Counted from the first letter of the stretch, positions 16,899 through 24,831 are shown. The stretch: DNA of 64,000 bases from Streptomyces sp. NBC_00459 (GCF_036013955.1 NZ_CP107903.1:7192001-7256000), one strand, 5' to 3'. Made by a program: numbers and translations. Notes: generated from the sequence alone by a model not told the origin.

Positions 16899-17753
16899 GT
16901 GTTGACGCAGACCACCTCCCGGGTGCTCGACCCGGGCGACCTGGACGCAGCGCTCGCCGTCCTCGGCCGCGAGCCGGTAGCGAACGCCTTCGTGACCTCC
17001 CGTGTTCAGGTGGCAGGCCTCGACCCCTGGCGCCTCGGCGGCGAGATGTGGGGCTGGTACGAGGACGGCATGCTCACCAGCCTCTGCTACGCGGGCGCCA
17101 ACCTCGTCCCGATCTGCGCCACCCCGCGTGCCGTACGCGCCTTCGCCGACCGCGCCAGGCGAGCGGGCCGCCGCTGCTCCTCCATCGTCGGCCCCGCCGA
17201 AGCCACCACCCAGCTCTGGCGGCTGCTCGAACCGAACTGGGGCCCGGCCAGGGAGGTCCGCCGCCACCAGCCCCTCATGGTCACCGACCGGCTGCCCGAT
17301 CCCGCTCTCGTCACCCCGGATCCGTACGTCCGCCGCATACTCAAGGACGAGATGGAGACGATCATGCCGGCGTGCGTGGCGATGTTCACCGAGGAGGTCG
17401 GAATCTCGCCACTCGCAGGCGACGGCGGTCTCCTCTATCAGGCCAGGGTCGCCGAACTGGTCGGCTCCGGCCGCTCCTTCGCCCGCCTCGACAAGCACGG
17501 CAAGGTCGCCTTCAAGGCCGAGATCGGCGCCGCGACCTCGCAGGCCTGTCAGATCCAGGGCGTATGGGTGGCCCCCGAATACCGTGGCCAGGGCCTCGCC
17601 GCCCCCGGGATGGCCGCCGTACTGCGCTACGCCCTCGCGGACGTGGCCCCGGTGGTCAGCCTGTATGTGAACGACTTCAACACTCCCGCCCGCCGGACAT
17701 ATCTGCGGGTGGGCTTCCAGGAAGTCGGCGCGTTCATGAGCGTCCTGTTCTGA
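16899..17753 (+). CDS. GNAT-fold N-acetyltransferase domain protein
   Basis: A 284-residue cytoplasmic protein. The C-terminal half has the acetyl-CoA site motif VWVAPEYRGQGLAAPGMAAVL (near residues 220-240), followed by VSLYVNDFNTPARRTYLRVGF, the usual GNAT closing strands. The N-terminal 120 residues form a second conserved domain seen with this family in actinobacteria. GTG 16899 is chosen with GTGAGG about 9 bases upstream; the frame could extend to 16818 without a ribosome site. The acetylated substrate is unknown. A second, unrelated GNAT gene follows. Confidence 0.85.
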   Translation: MLTQTTSRVLDPGDLDAALAVLGREPVANAFVTSRVQVAGLDPWRLGGEMWGWYEDGMLTSLCYAGANLVPICATPRAVRAFADRARRAGRRCSSIVGPAEATTQLWRLLEPNWGPAREVRRHQPLMVTDRLPDPALVTPDPYVRRILKDEMETIMPACVAMFTEEVGISPLAGDGGLLYQARVAELVGSGRSFARLDKHGKVAFKAEIGAATSQACQIQGVWVAPEYRGQGLAAPGMAAVLRYALADVAPVVSLYVNDFNTPARRTYLRVGFQEVGAFMSVLF

Positions 17754-17770
17754 AGCATCCCGATCCGAAA

Positions 17771-17843
17771 TGACCCCCGTTGTCGGAGTGCTGTCCGAGT
17801 GATGTCCGGGTGCTGTCCGAGCGATCCGGGGGAGCGGGGGTCA
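17771..17843. terminator. long stem enclosing 11-bp direct repeats
   Basis: TGACCCCCG (17771-17779) pairs with CGGGGGTCA (17835-17843). Between them are three tandem 11-base units of the form GTGCTGTCCGA. The structure follows the first GNAT gene and lies upstream of the second; it may end transcription of the first. Confidence 0.5.
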
Positions 17844-17899
17844 GCCACATCCGGTCCGCACCCCGCAAGGACACTCCGCACCCCCTGTAGTCTCCCGAC

Positions 17900-18475
17900 A
17901 TGCCGCGCTTCCCCGGTCAGGACCACCGTCACCGCCGCCCCCACGACGTGGTCGTCGGCCCCCTCGACCTCGCCGCCCGGGTCGACGAGGCGCTCGCCGT
18001 CCAGGCCGTGGCGTTCGGGCTCGGCGCCGACGAGGTCGCCGTACGCAGGCAGATCGTTCTGCGGCATCTGACCTACCCCGGCGCCCGCGCGCTCGGCGCG
18101 ACCACCCCGGAGGGACGGCTCGCCGGGTTCGTGTACGGCATGCCGAACGACCGTACGCACTGGTGGTCCACCGTCGTCGAGCCGTATCTGCGCCGACAGG
18201 GCCACGACGCCTGGCTCGACGACTCCTTCGTGATCACCGAGCTGCACGTCCACCCGACCTTCCAGAACATCGGTGTCGGCCGTGCCCTCATCACCGCGAT
18301 CACCGACTCCGCCGCCGAACCCCGCTCGATCCTCTCCGCGATCGACACCGAGAGCCCGGCCCGCGGCCTGTACCACTCCCTCGGCTACGAGGACCTCGCG
18401 CGCCAGGTGCTCTTCCCCAGCGCCCCGAAGCCCTACGCGGTGATGGGCGCCCCGCTCCCGCTGCGCCGCCGCTGA
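17900..18475 (+). CDS. GNAT-family N-acetyltransferase
   Basis: A 191-residue acetyltransferase with a single GNAT domain: ITELHVHPTFQNIGVGRALITAI (about residues 113-135) holds the acetyl-CoA pyrophosphate loop, and SPARGLYHSLGYEDLARQVLF is the C-terminal strand region. No ribosome site precedes ATG 17900; instead a -10-like TAGTCT ends 6 bases upstream, so the mRNA may be leaderless. It lies 95 bases before proS. The substrate is unknown. Confidence 0.86.
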   Translation: MPRFPGQDHRHRRPHDVVVGPLDLAARVDEALAVQAVAFGLGADEVAVRRQIVLRHLTYPGARALGATTPEGRLAGFVYGMPNDRTHWWSTVVEPYLRRQGHDAWLDDSFVITELHVHPTFQNIGVGRALITAITDSAAEPRSILSAIDTESPARGLYHSLGYEDLARQVLFPSAPKPYAVMGAPLPLRRR

Positions 18476-18570
18476 AGCCGAGGAGCCGCGCGAGCGTTAC
18501 CGATTTCCACCGTCCCGCACCCCCCGGCTAACCTCCTGCCATCACCCTTACGCAGCAGGAGTCGAGAATC

Positions 18571-20277
18571 ATGGCCCAGGCCCAGGTCCAGCGCATGTCC
18601 CGTTTGATGGTCAAGACACTGCGTGACGACCCCGCCGACGCCGAGGTGCTCAGCCACAAGCTGCTGGTCAGGGCCGGCTATGTGCGCCGTACCGCCGCCG
18701 GTCTGTGGTCCTGGCTGCCGCTCGGCAAGAAGGTCCTGGCCAACGTGGAGCGCGTCGTCCGCGAGGAGATGGACGCCATCGGCGCCCAGGAGGTCACGCT
18801 CCCCGCCCTGCTGCCGAGGGAGCCGTACGAGGCGACCGGCCGCTGGGACGAGTACGGCCCCGAGCTGTTCCGCCTCAACGACCGCAAGGGCGGCGACTAC
18901 CTCCTCGGCCCGACCCACGAGGAGATCTTCACCCTCCTGGTCAAGGACCAGTGCTCGTCCTACAAGGACCTGCCGGTGATCCTCTACCAGATCCAGAACA
19001 AGTACCGCGACGAGGCCCGCCCGCGTGCGGGCATCCTGCGTGGCCGCGAGTTCCTGATGAAGGACTCCTACTCCTTCGACACGGAGGACGAGGGCCTGGC
19101 CCAGTCGTACGCCCTGCACCGCGAGGCGTACCAGAAGATCTTCGCGCGTCTCGGCCTCGACTACCGCATCTGCGCCGCCACCGCGGGCGCCATGGGCGGC
19201 TCCAAGTCCGAGGAGTTCCTCGCCCCGGCCGCCGCCGGCGAGGACACCTTCGCCGACTGCCCGGGCTGCGACTACGCCGCCAACACCGAGGCGATCACGT
19301 ACGCGCTCCAGCCGGTGGACGGTTCGGCCGTCCCCGCTCTCGAAGAGATCCCCACCCCCGACACCCCGACCATCGAGACGCTCGCCGCCTACCTGGACGT
19401 CGCCGCCTCCGCCACCCTCAAGAACCTCCTGATCAAGGTGGACGGCGAGATCGTCGCGATCGGCGTCCCCGGTGACCGCGAGGTCGACCTGGGCAAGGTC
19501 GAGGCGCACTTCGCACCCGCCGCCGTCGAACTCGTCACCGCCGAGGACTTCACGGGCCGCGACGACCTCGTACGCGGCTACGTCGGCCCGCAGGGTCTGG
19601 AGAAGGTCCGCTACTTCGCCGACCCGCGCGTCGCCCCCGGCACCGCGTGGATCACCGGCGCCAACAAGGCGGGTCTGCACGCGAAGAACGTCGTCGTCGG
19701 CCGTGACTTCGAGGTCGACGAGTACATCGACTCGGTGGTCGTCCAGGAGGGCGACCCCTGCCCGGCCTGCGGAACCGGCCTCAAGCTGGACCGCGCCATC
19801 GAGATCGGCCACATCTTCCAGCTCGGCCGCAAGTACGCCGACGCCCTCAGCCTCGACGTTCTCGGCCAGCAGGGCAAGCCGGTCCGCGTGACCATGGGCT
19901 CGTACGGCATCGGCGTCTCCCGCGCGGTCGCGGCCCTCGCCGAGCAGCACGCCGACGAGCAGGGCCTGTGCTGGCCGAAGGAGATCGCCCCGGCCGACGT
20001 CCACGTCGTCGCCGCGGGCAAGGCCCTCCAGACCGAACTGGCCCTCGACGTCTCCGACAAGCTGGCCGCGGCCGGTGCCCGTGTCCTGGTCGACGACCGG
20101 GCCGGCGTCTCCCCGGGCGTCAAGTTCACGGACGCCGAGCTGATCGGCGTACCGAAGATCCTGGTGGCGGGCCGCCGTTCGGCCGAGGGTGTCCTGGAAC
20201 TGAAGGACCGCCGGACGGGCGAGCGCGAGGAACTGACGGTCGAGGAAGCGATCGCCCGCCTGACGGCCACCGCCTGA
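18571..20277 (+). CDS. proS: prolyl-tRNA synthetase
   Basis: A 568-residue class II aminoacyl-tRNA synthetase that charges tRNA-Pro. The class II motifs are visible: YRDEARPRAGILRGREFLMKD region (motif 2) and MGSYGIGVSRAVAALAEQH (motif 3). An editing-type insertion domain occupies about residues 225-400, and the anticodon-binding domain follows from about 470. This is the standard bacterial form. The ATG has AGGAG 9 bases upstream. It is followed by a 136-base gap with small hairpins and then the redox module. Confidence 0.97.
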   Translation: MAQAQVQRMSRLMVKTLRDDPADAEVLSHKLLVRAGYVRRTAAGLWSWLPLGKKVLANVERVVREEMDAIGAQEVTLPALLPREPYEATGRWDEYGPELFRLNDRKGGDYLLGPTHEEIFTLLVKDQCSSYKDLPVILYQIQNKYRDEARPRAGILRGREFLMKDSYSFDTEDEGLAQSYALHREAYQKIFARLGLDYRICAATAGAMGGSKSEEFLAPAAAGEDTFADCPGCDYAANTEAITYALQPVDGSAVPALEEIPTPDTPTIETLAAYLDVAASATLKNLLIKVDGEIVAIGVPGDREVDLGKVEAHFAPAAVELVTAEDFTGRDDLVRGYVGPQGLEKVRYFADPRVAPGTAWITGANKAGLHAKNVVVGRDFEVDEYIDSVVVQEGDPCPACGTGLKLDRAIEIGHIFQLGRKYADALSLDVLGQQGKPVRVTMGSYGIGVSRAVAALAEQHADEQGLCWPKEIAPADVHVVAAGKALQTELALDVSDKLAAAGARVLVDDRAGVSPGVKFTDAELIGVPKILVAGRRSAEGVLELKDRRTGEREELTVEEAIARLTATA

Positions 20278-20323
20278 CCTTCACCGCCCGACTGTTTAAA
20301 TCCTGCTCTCAGAGAGTTCTCGG

Positions 20324-20341
20324 GAGGCGTATGGACGCCTC
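20324..20341. promoter_or_regulatory. hairpin in the proS to redox-module gap
   Basis: GAGGCGT-ATGG-ACGCCTC forms a perfect 7-bp stem, preceded by the small palindrome CTCTCAGAG at 20306. No T-run follows. It lies 73 bases upstream of the first redox-module start and could be a weak terminator for proS or part of the module's leader. Confidence 0.4.
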
Positions 20342-20413
20342 ACAGACTTCTCTCAGGCTGTTCCCCGAACGTAGGGCGTGACACAGAGTCACATCCTACG
20401 GAGGGGAACGGCC

Positions 20414-20785
20414 ATGACGGTCAGGGAGCAGGAGCGGGGAGCCGCCGCGGCGGTGCGCAGAGGGATGCGGCGCACGGCGGCCGTGGCGGCGGCGGTCTCG
20501 CTGGCCGCGGCTGCCGGGGTGTTCGCCCTCGTCGGCACGATGGAGTCGGACGCGACGACGACGGCGAGCAGTAACTCGGACTCGACATCCAGTTCGAGCA
20601 CCAGCACGGACACCGGCTCAAGTACCGACACCGGTACGGGCACGGACACCAGTACGGATACATCGTCCTCGTCGACGGACTCGTCCACGTCGGACAACTC
20701 TTCCGCCGGTCTCCAGTCCTCCTCGGACGACCTGACCTCCTCCGACTCCAGCGGCTCCGCCGACTCCACCTCGGGGGCGTCGTGA
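20414..20785 (+). CDS. small membrane-anchored Ser/Thr/Asp-rich protein with C-terminal DSTSGAS
   Basis: A 123-residue protein I do not recognise as a named family. A basic N-terminus (VRRGMRR) precedes one hydrophobic helix (about residues 21-42), and the remaining 80 residues are almost entirely Ser, Thr, Asp and Gly, presumably unstructured and outside the membrane. The last seven residues, DSTSGAS, fit the ApbE flavinylation pattern D-x-x-(S/T)-G-A-(S/T), where FMN is attached to the last Ser/Thr. Its stop overlaps the GTG start of the ApbE gene. The ATG at 20414 has GGAGGGG 7 bases upstream. I infer a minimal flavin carrier; a plain cell-wall linker protein with a chance motif is the alternative. 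Confidence 0.75.
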   Translation: MTVREQERGAAAAVRRGMRRTAAVAAAVSLAAAAGVFALVGTMESDATTTASSNSDSTSSSSTSTDTGSSTDTGTGTDTSTDTSSSSTDSSTSDNSSAGLQSSSDDLTSSDSSGSADSTSGAS

Positions 20786-21777
20786 CGACCACCGCGGTCC
20801 GCCCCACGGCCGCCGCCGACTGGCGCGCCCTCGGTACCAGCGTCCGGCTCGTCACCACCGACCCGGCCCTGCTGGACTCCTGCAACCTCCTCCTGGCCCG
20901 CCATCTGGCCGAGGTCGACGCCACCTGCAGCCGTTTCCGCGCAGACTCCGAACTCTCCGCCCTGGACGGCACCGACGGCCGCCCGACCCGGGTCAGCCCG
21001 CTGCTCGCCGAGGCCCTGGCCGTGGCCCTGCGCGCGGCCGAGGAGACCGACGGAGCCGTGGACCCGACGGTCGGCTCGGCGCTGGAAGCGCTCGGCTACG
21101 ACCGCGACTTCACCCTGATCCAGGAGGACGACCGCCCGGTACGGCTCACCGTGCGACGGGTCCCCGGCTGGCGCCGGATCCACCTGGACCGCACGACCGG
21201 CACGGTCACCGTCCCGTCCGGCATCCGCCTCGACCTGGGCGCCACGGCCAAGGCCTGGGCGGCCGACCGGGCCGCGCGAACGCTCGCCCGGGCCGCCGGG
21301 TGCGGAGTCCTGGTGAGCCTCGGCGGCGACACGGCGGTCGCCGGCGAGCCTCCGGCGGGCGGCTGGCGCGTCCGCGTCCAGGACATCACCGGCCCGGCGG
21401 AAGAGCCGCCCACCCAGGGCCCGTACGCCACGATCGGCCTCCACAGCGGCGGCCTCGCCACCTCCGGCACGGCCGCCCGCCACTGGCGCCGGGGCGACCA
21501 CACCCTCCACCACATCATCGACCCGGACACCGGCCTCCCCGCCCGCACGCCCTGGCGCACGGTCTCGGTGGCGGCGGCCAACTGCGCCGACGCCAACGCG
21601 GCGAGCACGGCGGCTCTGGTGAAGGGCACGGGCGCGGAACGCTGGCTGACGGGGTTGGGCCTCCCCGCGCGGCTCGTGACGACGGACGGAACGGTCGTGA
21701 CGACACCGGGCTGGCCGCTTTCGACCACCACCCGCACCACCATCCGAACCACCACACCCCCGGAGGCAACCCCGTGA
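20782..21777 (+). CDS. apbE: ApbE-family FAD:protein FMN transferase
   Basis: A 331-residue enzyme that transfers FMN from FAD to a Ser/Thr of a target protein. Family features are CSRFRADSELSAL near residues 53-65, VDPTVG near 93, DLGATAKAWAADRA near 153, LVSLGGDTAV, and the metal/FAD motif HHIIDPDTGLPARTP near 247. No signal peptide or lipobox is visible, unlike many Gram-negative ApbE proteins, so flavinylation would occur in the cytoplasm or the protein leaves by another route. The GTG start overlaps the stop of the small Ser-rich protein gene by 4 bases, and its own stop overlaps the next GTG, so the genes are co-translated. Confidence 0.93.
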   Translation: MTTTAVRPTAAADWRALGTSVRLVTTDPALLDSCNLLLARHLAEVDATCSRFRADSELSALDGTDGRPTRVSPLLAEALAVALRAAEETDGAVDPTVGSALEALGYDRDFTLIQEDDRPVRLTVRRVPGWRRIHLDRTTGTVTVPSGIRLDLGATAKAWAADRAARTLARAAGCGVLVSLGGDTAVAGEPPAGGWRVRVQDITGPAEEPPTQGPYATIGLHSGGLATSGTAARHWRRGDHTLHHIIDPDTGLPARTPWRTVSVAAANCADANAASTAALVKGTGAERWLTGLGLPARLVTTDGTVVTTPGWPLSTTTRTTIRTTTPPEATP

Positions 21778-22367
21778 CCTCCGAAACGCTCTGGTACGCC
21801 AACCGGGCGACAGGCGCCGTGTGCCTGATGCTCTTCACCGTCGTCGTCCTGCTCGGTATCGCCGTGAGGCTGAGAGGAAGACTCCCCGGCCTCCCCGGAT
21901 TCGGCACGGTGACCCTCCACCGCACCCTCTCGCTCTCCGCCACCGCCTTCCTCGCGCTTCACATAGCCGCCGCGGTGATCGACGGCTACGTCGACATCAC
22001 CCCCCTCGATGTCCTCGTGCCCTTCGTCTCCGCCTATCAGCCCCTCTGGCTGGGCCTCGGCACGGTCGCCCTCGACCTGATGCTCGCGGTACTGGTCACC
22101 AGCCTCCTGCGCGCCCGCCTCGGCCACCGCACCTGGCGTGCCGTGCACTGGCTCGCGTACGCCTCCTGGCCGATCGCCCTCGTCCACGGCATCGGCATCG
22201 GCACGGACACCGGAGCGGACTGGATGACCTGGCTGACCGTGTCCTGCGTCGCCGCCGTGCTCGTCGCCTTCGCCATCCGCACGGCCCACGCCGTACGCGC
22301 CTCCCGCCGGACCCCGGCAGCCCTGCTCCACACACCGGAACGCACGCTCGAAGGGGCCCGCTCATGA
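21774..22367 (+). CDS. ferric-reductase-like heme b membrane protein
   Basis: A 197-residue integral membrane protein with about five hydrophobic helices and histidines placed for two b-type hemes: VTLHRTL and FLALHIAAAV in one pair, RAVHWLAY and IALVHGIGIG in the other. This is the pattern of the ferric reductase/YedZ transmembrane domain, which moves electrons across the membrane. The GTG at 21774 has GGAGG 7 bases upstream and overlaps the ApbE stop. No NAD(P)H-binding domain is fused, so an electron donor must be separate; the NuoF-like gene that follows, joined by ATGA, is the obvious candidate. Confidence 0.88.
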   Translation: MTSETLWYANRATGAVCLMLFTVVVLLGIAVRLRGRLPGLPGFGTVTLHRTLSLSATAFLALHIAAAVIDGYVDITPLDVLVPFVSAYQPLWLGLGTVALDLMLAVLVTSLLRARLGHRTWRAVHWLAYASWPIALVHGIGIGTDTGADWMTWLTVSCVAAVLVAFAIRTAHAVRASRRTPAALLHTPERTLEGARS

Positions 22368-23584
22368 CCGCCACGTACACCGAGGTCCTCATGTCGCCCC
22401 GCCTCCTGGCCCCCGGCGGCACCCCGGCCGACTTCGCCACGCACGAGCAGCGGTACGGACCCGTCTCGTACGGCAGTCCGCCCCAACTCCTGCAGTCCGT
22501 CGCCGAGTCGGGCCTCACCGGCCGCGGCGGAGCCGCCTTCGCCACGTACCGCAAACTCGTCTCCGTGGCCGACGCCGGACGCAGGACGGGCCGTGCCCCG
22601 GTGGTCGTCGCCAACGGTGCCGAGGGGGAGCCCGCCAGCCGCAAGGACAAGACACTGCTGCATCTCTCGCCCCATCTCGTCCTGGACGGGCTCCAGTTGG
22701 CGGCCGAGGCGGTCGGGGCCGGGGAGGCGTATCTCGCGGTGGAGGCGGGTGCCGGCCATCTGGAGGCCGCCCTCGCCGAGCGCCGTCGCGATCCGCTGTC
22801 CGTCAAGGTCGTCCGGGTTCCCCGACGGTTCCTGTCCGGCCAGTCCTCCGCCCTCGCCTCGTACGTCTCCGGTGGCGCCGCCCTCCCGCAGTACCAGCAC
22901 CCGCCGGTGCGGGAACGCGGAGTGCGTCGGGCCCCGACCCTCGTCCAGAACGTCGAGACCCTGGCCCACCTCGCGCTGATCGCCCGTTACGGTGCCGACT
23001 GGTTCCGGGCCGCCGGGACGCCCTCGGAACCCGGCAGCGCGCTGTGCACGGTGCATGTGCCCGGACGTGAGGTGCGGGTCGTCGAGGCCCCGTTCGGGAT
23101 GCCGATCGGCAGGCTGCTGCCACTGGGCCCCACCGGTTCGGTCCTCGTCGGTGGCTACCACGGCACCTGGATCCCGGCTCCGGAAGCGGCCCGACTTCCG
23201 CTCGACACCGCCCACTTGGGGGCAGGCGTACTCGCCGTACTGCCCGCCGACCGCTGCGGCCTCGCCGAAACCGCCCGCGTCCTGCGGTACCTGGCCCTGG
23301 AGTCGGCGGGCCGGTGCGGCCCCTGTCTCAACGGCCTGCCCCGGATCGCCGCCGCATTCCGGACCCTTGCCGCCCCCGGCCCCCAGGGCACGGTCCGCGC
23401 GGACGTCGCCCGCTGGGCCGGCCTCGTCGAGGGCCGCGGCGCCTGCCACCACCCCGACGGCACGGTCCGCCTGGTCCGCTCGGCCCTGACCACCTTCGCC
23501 ACCGAACTCGACGCCCACGCGACCGGCCACTGCACGGCGACCGACGTGACCCCGCTGCTGCCGGTCCCCGACGAGAGGCGCTGA
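22364..23584 (+). CDS. NuoF-like (NADH dehydrogenase 51-kDa type) flavoprotein with SLBB region
   Basis: A 406-residue protein resembling the NADH/FMN-binding subunit of complex I and related dehydrogenases. The N-terminal glycine-rich region LTGRGGAAFATYRKL (near residues 49-63) and VVANGAEGEPASRKDKT correspond to the NADH and FMN sites; an SLBB-like segment follows near 260. The iron-sulfur region reads ESAGRCGPCLNG with a further Cys in GACHHPDG; the first Cys of the usual CxxCxxC is Ala here, so a normal four-Cys cluster is not possible. It is coupled to the heme protein gene by ATGA and sits 1 base before the ferredoxin gene. It likely feeds NADH electrons to its neighbours. Confidence 0.85.
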   Translation: MTATYTEVLMSPRLLAPGGTPADFATHEQRYGPVSYGSPPQLLQSVAESGLTGRGGAAFATYRKLVSVADAGRRTGRAPVVVANGAEGEPASRKDKTLLHLSPHLVLDGLQLAAEAVGAGEAYLAVEAGAGHLEAALAERRRDPLSVKVVRVPRRFLSGQSSALASYVSGGAALPQYQHPPVRERGVRRAPTLVQNVETLAHLALIARYGADWFRAAGTPSEPGSALCTVHVPGREVRVVEAPFGMPIGRLLPLGPTGSVLVGGYHGTWIPAPEAARLPLDTAHLGAGVLAVLPADRCGLAETARVLRYLALESAGRCGPCLNGLPRIAAAFRTLAAPGPQGTVRADVARWAGLVEGRGACHHPDGTVRLVRSALTTFATELDAHATGHCTATDVTPLLPVPDERR

Positions 23585-23585
23585 C

Positions 23586-23801
23586 ATGCCCCAGAGCCAC
23601 GAAACGACGACGATCGACATCGACTGGACATCCTGCAAGGCCCACGGCCTGTGCGCGGAACTACTCCCGGAACACATCACGCTGGACGAATGGGGCTACC
23701 CACTCGTCGACGGCGCCCCGATCCCCGCCAGAACGATCAAACGAGCCCGCAGAGCAGCGTCCGACTGCCCGGTCCTGGCCCTCAAACTCAGGCCCAGGTG
23801 A
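23586..23801 (+). CDS. three-cysteine ferredoxin
   Basis: A 71-residue ferredoxin with C17-KAHGL-C23 and a distant C61-P (SDCPVLAL). The second position of a normal CxxCxxC is missing (CxxHxxC), as in the [3Fe-4S] ferredoxins that serve P450 systems in Streptomyces. No P450 gene lies nearby; the immediate partner is the NuoF-like protein gene one base upstream, so the pair probably passes electrons from NADH into the redox module. It is the last gene of the module and is followed by a hairpin and dispersed repeat. Confidence 0.9.
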   Translation: MPQSHETTTIDIDWTSCKAHGLCAELLPEHITLDEWGYPLVDGAPIPARTIKRARRAASDCPVLALKLRPR

Positions 23802-23802
23802 C

Positions 23803-23845
23803 GCGCCCCTCAGGGGCGCGGGGAACTGCGCGACCAGCCACGACG
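23803..23845. terminator. hairpin with dispersed GGGGCGCGGGGAAC repeat
   Basis: CGCGCCCCT-C-AGGGGCGCG (23803-23821) is a 9-bp stem immediately after the ferredoxin stop. The 3' arm continues into GGGGAACTGCGCGACCAGCC, the same dispersed sequence as at 11970 and 5988. It separates the redox module from a convergent gene. Confidence 0.7.
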
Positions 23846-23875
23846 AACCCGCAGCCGACAACGAGACCGAATACC

Positions 23876-24790
23876 TCAAAGCCACCCAGCAAACTCCAAC
23901 AACAACTCCGCATCCCTGGGCCGCCCCACGCGCAGTGCCCGCACACCCGACTCCACAGCCCTGAACAACGTCCACCCCCGCAACCGTTCCTGATCCACGT
24001 CCAACGACTCGGCAAGCCGCTTCACCCGCCGTCGAGTGATCGCCGCCCCCGACGACGACCCGATCAGATCCTCCACCCGGTCCCGAACCAGCCGCGCCAA
24101 ATCGAACGCGCACTCACCGACCACCGGATCCGGCCCCACCGCCAGCCAGGGCACCCGTCCACCGGCCAGCACCTTGCTCTGCCGGAACGTACCGTGCAGC
24201 AACCGCGCCTCGGGCGGCGTGACCAGCAACTCCTCGCGCGCGGCCAGCGCCGCGTCGACGAGCGGAGCCACCTCGGCGTCCGCACCGGCACTCGTCGACA
24301 TCGCCTCGGCCTGTCGCCCGGTCCGGGCCGCCACCGTCTCGAACACCGCGTCCCAGCCGGCGGGCGGCTCGACCCACAGCCGCCGCAGCGTCCCCGCCGC
24401 CTCCAGCAGGGCCTTCGCCTCGGGCAGCGACCGCACCGACACATCCGGATGCAGCCGTTCGAGCAGCAGCACACCCTCACCGGTGGAGGCGGCGGACGGC
24501 TCAAGCAACTGCACCGCACCCGCCCCGCCCCAGTGCGCCAACGCGGCCCGCTCGCTCTCCGGCCGGGCCCGGCGCGGCGCGAGCTTCAGGACGGCGGGCG
24601 TACCGTCAGCCCGCCGTACCAGCACCACCAGGCTGCTGCGACCGCCCGGAGCCTGTACCCGCTCCACGGTCAACACGCGTAGATCCACGGCCTGTTGAGC
24701 CGTCACGGGCAGCCGCGCCAGCCAGTCGTCACCGTCCGGTGCCGTCTCGCCGAGCGCCCTCACCAGACGGGGCGGCGGTTCGAAAGCCAT
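23876..24790 (-). CDS. APH-fold (aminoglycoside/hydroxyurea kinase-like) probable pseudokinase
   Basis: A 304-residue protein similar over its length to streptomycin/hydroxyurea-type small-molecule kinases, with the N-lobe VLVRRADGTPAVLKLAP and the C-lobe ARLLHGTFRQSKVLAGGRVPWLAVGPDPVVGECAFDLARLV. Family members have HGDLHxxNVL and IDPKPVVGDPAFDLA; here the catalytic-loop Asp is Thr, the metal-binding Asn is Lys, and the metal-binding Asp of IDP is Gly. It should therefore not phosphorylate in the usual way. The ATG at 24790 has AAGGA further upstream than usual. It is 42 bases from the ferritin-like gene on the same strand. Its role is unknown; binding without catalysis is possible. Confidence 0.8.
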   Translation of the reverse strand: MAFEPPPRLVRALGETAPDGDDWLARLPVTAQQAVDLRVLTVERVQAPGGRSSLVVLVRRADGTPAVLKLAPRRARPESERAALAHWGGAGAVQLLEPSAASTGEGVLLLERLHPDVSVRSLPEAKALLEAAGTLRRLWVEPPAGWDAVFETVAARTGRQAEAMSTSAGADAEVAPLVDAALAAREELLVTPPEARLLHGTFRQSKVLAGGRVPWLAVGPDPVVGECAFDLARLVRDRVEDLIGSSSGAAITRRRVKRLAESLDVDQERLRGWTLFRAVESGVRALRVGRPRDAELLLEFAGWL

Positions 24791-24831
24791 GCGCGAGTCG
24801 TTTCCTTCCGGTACGCGGGATGCGGTACGGG

